Below are positions 6,401 through 8,547 of a DNA stretch of 8,547 nucleotides, piece after piece. Position 1 is the stretch's first letter; every line of letters starts with the position of its first letter. Origin of the DNA: Candidatus Thalassarchaeaceae archaeon (GTDB taxonomy: Archaea > Thermoplasmatota > Poseidoniia > Poseidoniales > Thalassarchaeaceae). Location: NCBI GenBank assembly GCA_029250565.1, contig JAQXFA010000059.1:1-8547 (forward strand), in the 5' to 3' direction. Under the pieces are notes generated by a model. That model was not told the origin of the DNA, did no database searches, and saw nothing but the letters and a program-made list of their open reading frames with translations. The position numbers and the translations under genes are program-made.

Positions 6401-6413
6401 AAATGTTTTAGAT
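6395..6413. terminator. Inverted repeat across the nth stop codon
   Basis: ATCTAAAA-ATG-TTTTAGAT is a perfect 8+3+8 inverted repeat that contains the nth TAA (6398-6400). The T-run in the right arm would suit archaeal termination. It is also within the upstream region of bcp, so an operator role is possible. Confidence 0.45.
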
Positions 6414-6454
6414 TTGATGCATCAGTATTAGTATGGCATCCCCGACCACAGGCC

Positions 6455-6925
6455 ATGAAAACCGAATTGAGCAAGGGTGATATCGCTCCTGACTTCACCG
6501 CTACATTGACTGATGGAAGTGAAGTAATACTTTCTGAGATGCTAAAGGAAAGTGGAGTGATTCTGTATTTCTATCCGCGTGATAGCACTCCGGGTTGCAC
6601 AACTCAAGCGTGTGATTTCCGTGACAATTTTGATTCTTTGAAAGAGGCTGGTTGGAGAGTAATAGGAGTCTCTAAGGATTCAGCAAAAAGCCATACTAAA
6701 TTCATTGATAAATATGGACTTCCTTTCGATTTGATAGTTGATAGTGAAACCGAATTACATCAACTATACGGCACATGGGCTGAGAAGAAACTCTACGGAC
6801 GGACATTTCTTGGTAGTCTCCGCTCTACATTTGCTATCAACCAAGATGGGACTTTAGCTTGGGTTGGATACAAAGTGAAGGCCAAGGGCCATGTTGAAAG
6901 AATCATGAATGACCTAAATTCCTAG
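6455..6925 (+). CDS. bcp: Bcp/PrxQ-type thioredoxin-dependent peroxiredoxin
   Basis: A 156-residue peroxiredoxin that reduces hydrogen peroxide and organic hydroperoxides in the cytoplasm with thiol electrons. The thioredoxin fold opens with KGDIAPDFTATLTDG. The active site is FYPRDSTPGCTTQACDFRD, with peroxidatic Cys48 and a second Cys at 53, the five-residue spacing of atypical 2-Cys Bcp/PrxQ proteins. Thr45 and Arg123 match the conserved catalytic Thr and Arg. The segment GVSKDSAKSHTKFIDKYGLPF (71-91) and the closing WVGYKVKAKGHVERIM are typical of the family. Length is standard. The gene starts 54 bases after nth, in the same reading frame with no further stop between, and has no clear Shine-Dalgarno site, so it may have its own promoter and a leaderless message. 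A bulged inverted repeat overlaps its stop. Position after polX and nth fits an oxidative-damage group. Confidence 0.93.
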   Translation: MKTELSKGDIAPDFTATLTDGSEVILSEMLKESGVILYFYPRDSTPGCTTQACDFRDNFDSLKEAGWRVIGVSKDSAKSHTKFIDKYGLPFDLIVDSETELHQLYGTWAEKKLYGRTFLGSLRSTFAINQDGTLAWVGYKVKAKGHVERIMNDLNS

Positions 6926-6940
6926 AGTTATACTAGAATT
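6917..6940 (+). terminator. Bulged inverted repeat across the bcp stop codon
   Basis: AATTCCTAG (6917-6925, ending in the TAG stop) pairs with CTAGAATT (6933-6940) across a seven-base loop, with one bulged C. It is AT-rich and weak, and is followed by CTTTC and later GTTTT. It is called as a possible 3'-end signal because of its position on the stop. Confidence 0.3.
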
Positions 6941-7016
6941 ATACCTTTCAAAATGATTGTTTTACCCACATTGTTCAAACGCAATGCTTGAATCAAGAGA
7001 CTGTAAGCAGTAAGTC

Positions 7017-7023
7017 AGGTGAT
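7017..7023 (+). promoter_or_regulatory. Shine-Dalgarno site that decides the acyltransferase start
   Basis: AGGTGAT lies three bases before GTG 7027. The frame is also open to a TTG at 6988, but that codon has no comparable site. An overlapping ATG at 6984 is out of frame and stops after nine codons. Confidence 0.5.
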
Positions 7024-7026
7024 AGT

Positions 7027-7527
7027 GTGGGAGCGGACAGCGAGGAATTGAGCGGTAAACGCCATGACCTAGGCAACGGTTCAGTAGCATGGGGACCTTG
7101 CCACATTGGAAATGAGGCTGTTATTGGCTCTGATTGTTCAGTTGGCGCCCTAGCCCATGTTGGAAGTGAAGCGATATTGGGTGACCGCGTAAGAATCCAA
7201 GGAGGAGCGTATGTTGCATCTATCTGTGAATTGGGCGATGATGTTTTTATCGGGCCAAATGCAACGCTTCTAAACGACCGTCATCCGCCAAGTCAAGACC
7301 GAAGAAAGTGGCTCCCAGTAATTGTCAAGGATGGGGCAGTTATTGGTGGAGGGGCAACCCTGTTACCAGGAATTACAATCGGTGAAAGGGCAGTTATTGC
7401 CGCTGGATCGGTTGCTACAAAGGATGTGCCAACAGGTCAAGTCTGGGCTGGAAATCCTGCTCGTTATATGATGAGTAGAGATGAATACGAAGCAAGTAGA
7501 ATAATAATTGAAGGAGATGAGAATTGA
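7027..7527 (+). CDS. Left-handed beta-helix (hexapeptide repeat) acyltransferase
   Basis: A 166-residue protein (from GTG 7027) built almost wholly of hexapeptide repeats. Isoleucine/valine-led turns run from IGNEAVIGSDCSVGALAHVG (about 27-46) to ITIGERAVIAAGSVATKDVP (about 116-135). The C-terminal motif is WAGNPARYM. These are marks of trimeric acyl- or acetyl-CoA sugar transferases. The loop FIGPNATLLNDRHPPSQDRR (74-93) resembles the ND-x-x-P-R active-site loop of the WlbB/WbpD group, which N-acetylate UDP-amino-sugars. A role in surface glycan or N-glycan sugar synthesis is therefore likely, but the substrate is inferred. No other sugar genes are adjacent. Starting at TTG 6988 would add 13 residues. 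The stop overlaps the ATG of the next gene (TGATG), so the two are translationally coupled. Confidence 0.87.
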   Translation: MGADSEELSGKRHDLGNGSVAWGPCHIGNEAVIGSDCSVGALAHVGSEAILGDRVRIQGGAYVASICELGDDVFIGPNATLLNDRHPPSQDRRKWLPVIVKDGAVIGGGATLLPGITIGERAVIAAGSVATKDVPTGQVWAGNPARYMMSRDEYEASRIIIEGDEN

Positions 7528-7745
7528 TGAGCGAAAAAGAATTGAATGAACAACAGAAAAAAGATGCTGTTGCTGATTTCCTACGCCGTTGTATTGAATA
7601 CGCTGATGAAACCATTGCCAAAAAAACTCAATCCGCTGATGACCAAGAGGGGCTAGAAAAGTGGCTCGCTTACAGAGATTACACCGATTATGCCCTGAAA
7701 GAGGTTGAAGCAGGAGACCTCAATCATTGGTTCACACAAAATTAG
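7527..7745 (+). CDS. 72-residue helical protein coupled to the acyltransferase, unknown function
   Basis: A small, charged, cytoplasmic-looking protein beginning MSEKELNEQQKKDAVADFLR. It appears mostly alpha-helical, with amphipathic stretches around 8-33 and 42-62, and is rich in aromatic residues near the end (WLAYRDYTDYALKEV, then HWFTQN). There is no signal peptide or membrane segment and I do not recognise a domain. The start is well supported: GGAGATGAG lies upstream and the ATG overlaps the TGA of the acyltransferase gene. Tight coupling suggests a product made in proportion to the acyltransferase, perhaps a partner or regulator, but that is inference. The gene ends three bases before the stop of the convergent sepF-like gene, inside a palindrome. 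Confidence 0.7.
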   Translation: MSEKELNEQQKKDAVADFLRRCIEYADETIAKKTQSADDQEGLEKWLAYRDYTDYALKEVEAGDLNHWFTQN

Positions 7746-7763
7746 GTATCAATCATTGATACC
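7745..7763. terminator. 19-bp palindrome at the junction of two convergent genes
   Basis: GGTATCAAT-C-ATTGATACC is a perfect 9+1+9 palindrome. It starts on the last base of the plus-strand TAG (7743-7745) and contains the minus-strand stop (7749-7751). Being symmetrical, it could mark the 3' end of transcripts from both sides. No long T-run follows on either strand. Confidence 0.5.
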
Positions 7764-8318
7764 AAGGTGATGAGAAGTAGTATCAACAATAGAACCTGCA
7801 CCAGGTACAAGCAGGAGTGTTTCGGTGCTATCAAGGGAAAATACAGCAGCTCCAAGCCGTTCTGACATCCCTCCAAGTTCCCTCCTGCAAGCATCTTGTT
7901 GAGCAGTCATATGTTTGAGATCACGTAAATCTACCACAACCATGTCTCCTGAGACTAGACGTTGAGAAATTCCGTGCACAGGAAGGCGATGTAACTCATC
8001 TGGCTCAATGTAACGAATCGCACGATTGGCTCTTCGTAATTTGCTATGTGTCCATAATTGCCACTTTTTTTCACCTAAATCGTGGAACTTACCACCTGTG
8101 AGAACCTCGACTTCGGATGTATCCATACTCGGTATTTCCTCTATTTCTCGGTCAGCCAATTCATTTGCATTTGCCTCACTCTCGTTAGGGTCGGGTAGAC
8201 CAAAAAATGAGTAAATGTTTGACAATTCCGTCACCAAATCCGGTTGCTTCCATAATCGCTCCACCCTCACACCCTTTGAGGGTGATGCAAAATCATAGGG
8301 CTGAAGAATGGTTTTCAT
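7749..8318 (-). CDS. sepF: SepF-like cell-division protein
   Basis: A 189-residue protein whose C-terminal 85 residues match the SepF fold. SepF tethers FtsZ to the membrane in many bacteria and in FtsZ-containing archaea. The core runs from YIEPDELHRLP through SGDMVVVDLRDLKHMTAQQD (123-142), then ELGGMSERLGAAVFSLDSTE and LLLVPGAGSIVDT. The 'GD-x-VVVDL' strand, the following helix and the 'ELGG-x-x-x-x-L' strand are the family features. Residues 46-70 are acidic linker. An amphipathic stretch VTELSNIYSFFGLPDP (29-44) resembles the membrane-targeting helix that normally begins SepF, but here it lies inside the protein. A GTG at 8234 (codon 29) could start a shorter, more canonical form. ATG 8318 overlaps the stop of the upstream membrane-protein gene (ATGA), indicating coupling. 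Larger than most archaeal SepF proteins. Family call is from motif recognition only. Confidence 0.7.
   Translation of the reverse strand: MKTILQPYDFASPSKGVRVERLWKQPDLVTELSNIYSFFGLPDPNESEANANELADREIEEIPSMDTSEVEVLTGGKFHDLGEKKWQLWTHSKLRRANRAIRYIEPDELHRLPVHGISQRLVSGDMVVVDLRDLKHMTAQQDACRRELGGMSERLGAAVFSLDSTETLLLVPGAGSIVDTTSHHLGIND
8262..8284. repeat. Nested inverted repeat in the 5' part of sepF
   Basis: CACCCT (8270-8275) pairs with AGGGTG (8279-8284) across a three-base loop. CACCCTC (8262-8268) can instead pair with GAGGGTG (8278-8284). These mutually exclusive hairpins lie inside codons 12-19 of the long sepF frame, upstream of the alternative GTG start at 8234. It may be chance. Confidence 0.25.
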
Positions 8319-8515
8319 TCTTCTTCTGATTCTGCGGAATCTGATTCTGAAGTATCGCCTTCAAAGAAGTTGATTTCATCTTCACCGCCTTTCTTCGCCA
8401 TCGTCACGCCGACAGCGGCTATTGCCACGACAACGATAATCAGTACAACCAACATATTACTGACTCCAGCAGTTTCACCCATCATACCTAGGAATCCCGA
8501 CTTACCTTCAGTCAC
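8315..8515 (-). CDS. Small single-pass membrane protein upstream of sepF
   Basis: A 66-residue protein with one strong transmembrane helix at about 20-40 (NMLVVLIIVVVAIAAVGVTM). Two lysines follow, then an acidic, serine-rich tail (INFFEGDTSESDSAESEEE). The positive-inside rule puts the N terminus outside and the acidic tail in the cytoplasm. I recognise no family. The start is uncertain: GTG 8515 gives the full 66 residues with no ribosome-binding site, while ATG 8485 or 8482 would remove ten or eleven residues and leave the helix intact. The TGA stop overlaps the ATG of the sepF-like gene, so the two are co-transcribed and probably translationally coupled. The phenylalanine-containing cytoplasmic tail could contact SepF; that is inference from gene order only. 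Confidence 0.65.
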   Translation of the reverse strand: MTEGKSGFLGMMGETAGVSNMLVVLIIVVVAIAAVGVTMAKKGGEDEINFFEGDTSESDSAESEEE

Positions 8516-8547
8516 GTAAATTGTGATATCTTTGGTAGAACTTTGTT

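Noticed and set aside
1304..6454. GGCCTGTGG before the Nfu gene (1304-1312) and its reverse complement before bcp (6446-6454)
   Set aside because: Shared nine-base words are common by chance in a window this size, and position relative to the starts differs.
6926..7026. Possible small RNA or tRNA in the gap between bcp and the acyltransferase gene
   Set aside because: No cloverleaf or conserved tRNA boxes. Only the bcp 3' repeat, a short CTTGA-A-TCAAG palindrome (6987-6997) and a nine-codon out-of-frame ATG reading (6984) are visible.
1..8547. CRISPR array, insertion sequence, integrase, att site, rRNA
   Set aside because: No regularly spaced repeats, transposase or recombinase motifs, or rRNA-like stretches were found on either strand.

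Overview
The window looks like a piece of an archaeal chromosome, most likely a marine planktonic euryarchaeon of the Poseidoniales (Marine Group II) type. This is inference from several signs: moderate GC; short GGTGA-type Shine-Dalgarno sites or apparently leaderless starts; an archaeal-style SepF; a PHP-containing family X DNA polymerase; a membrane pyrophosphatase; and a single-pass surface protein with Asp-rich thrombospondin type 3 repeats. I see no mobile element, CRISPR array, rRNA or tRNA. Genes are densely packed on both strands, and most intergenic gaps are under 130 bases.

Layout. The left edge (minus strand) holds the first 57 residues of a membrane-bound ion-pumping pyrophosphatase (hppA, running off the edge), its promoter region with a TATA-like box and two palindromes, and a class I glutamine amidotransferase. 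Divergent from these is a small Nfu/NifU C-terminal Fe-S scaffold protein. Next come a 5' hairpin and a secreted, single-pass TSP3-repeat protein with a long charged cytoplasmic tail, which converges on a three-helix membrane protein. Divergent from that, the centre carries polX, a 68-residue two-helix membrane protein, nth (endonuclease III) and bcp (peroxiredoxin), all on the plus strand. A left-handed beta-helix acyltransferase and a coupled 72-residue helical protein follow. The right edge (minus strand) is a two-gene unit: a small single-pass membrane protein whose stop overlaps the start of a SepF-like cell-division protein.

How the genes fit together. PolX (gap-filling polymerase plus PHP nuclease) and Nth (base-excision glycosylase/AP lyase) form a base-excision-repair neighbourhood. 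Bcp, which removes hydroperoxides, is directly downstream, so the central segment reads as oxidative-damage defence. Nfu could supply the Fe-S cluster of Nth, but that is only a general link. The right-edge pair suggests a membrane partner for SepF-based division.

The points most worth checking are: (1) PolX has an insertion of roughly 35 residues in the palm, and Gln sits where the third catalytic Asp is expected, while the PHP nuclease site is complete; (2) Nth lacks its fourth Fe-S cysteine, yet a Cys codon lies just past the stop at exactly the canonical spacing; (3) inverted repeats overlap the stop codons of several genes; (4) the membrane protein and SepF genes are translationally coupled.
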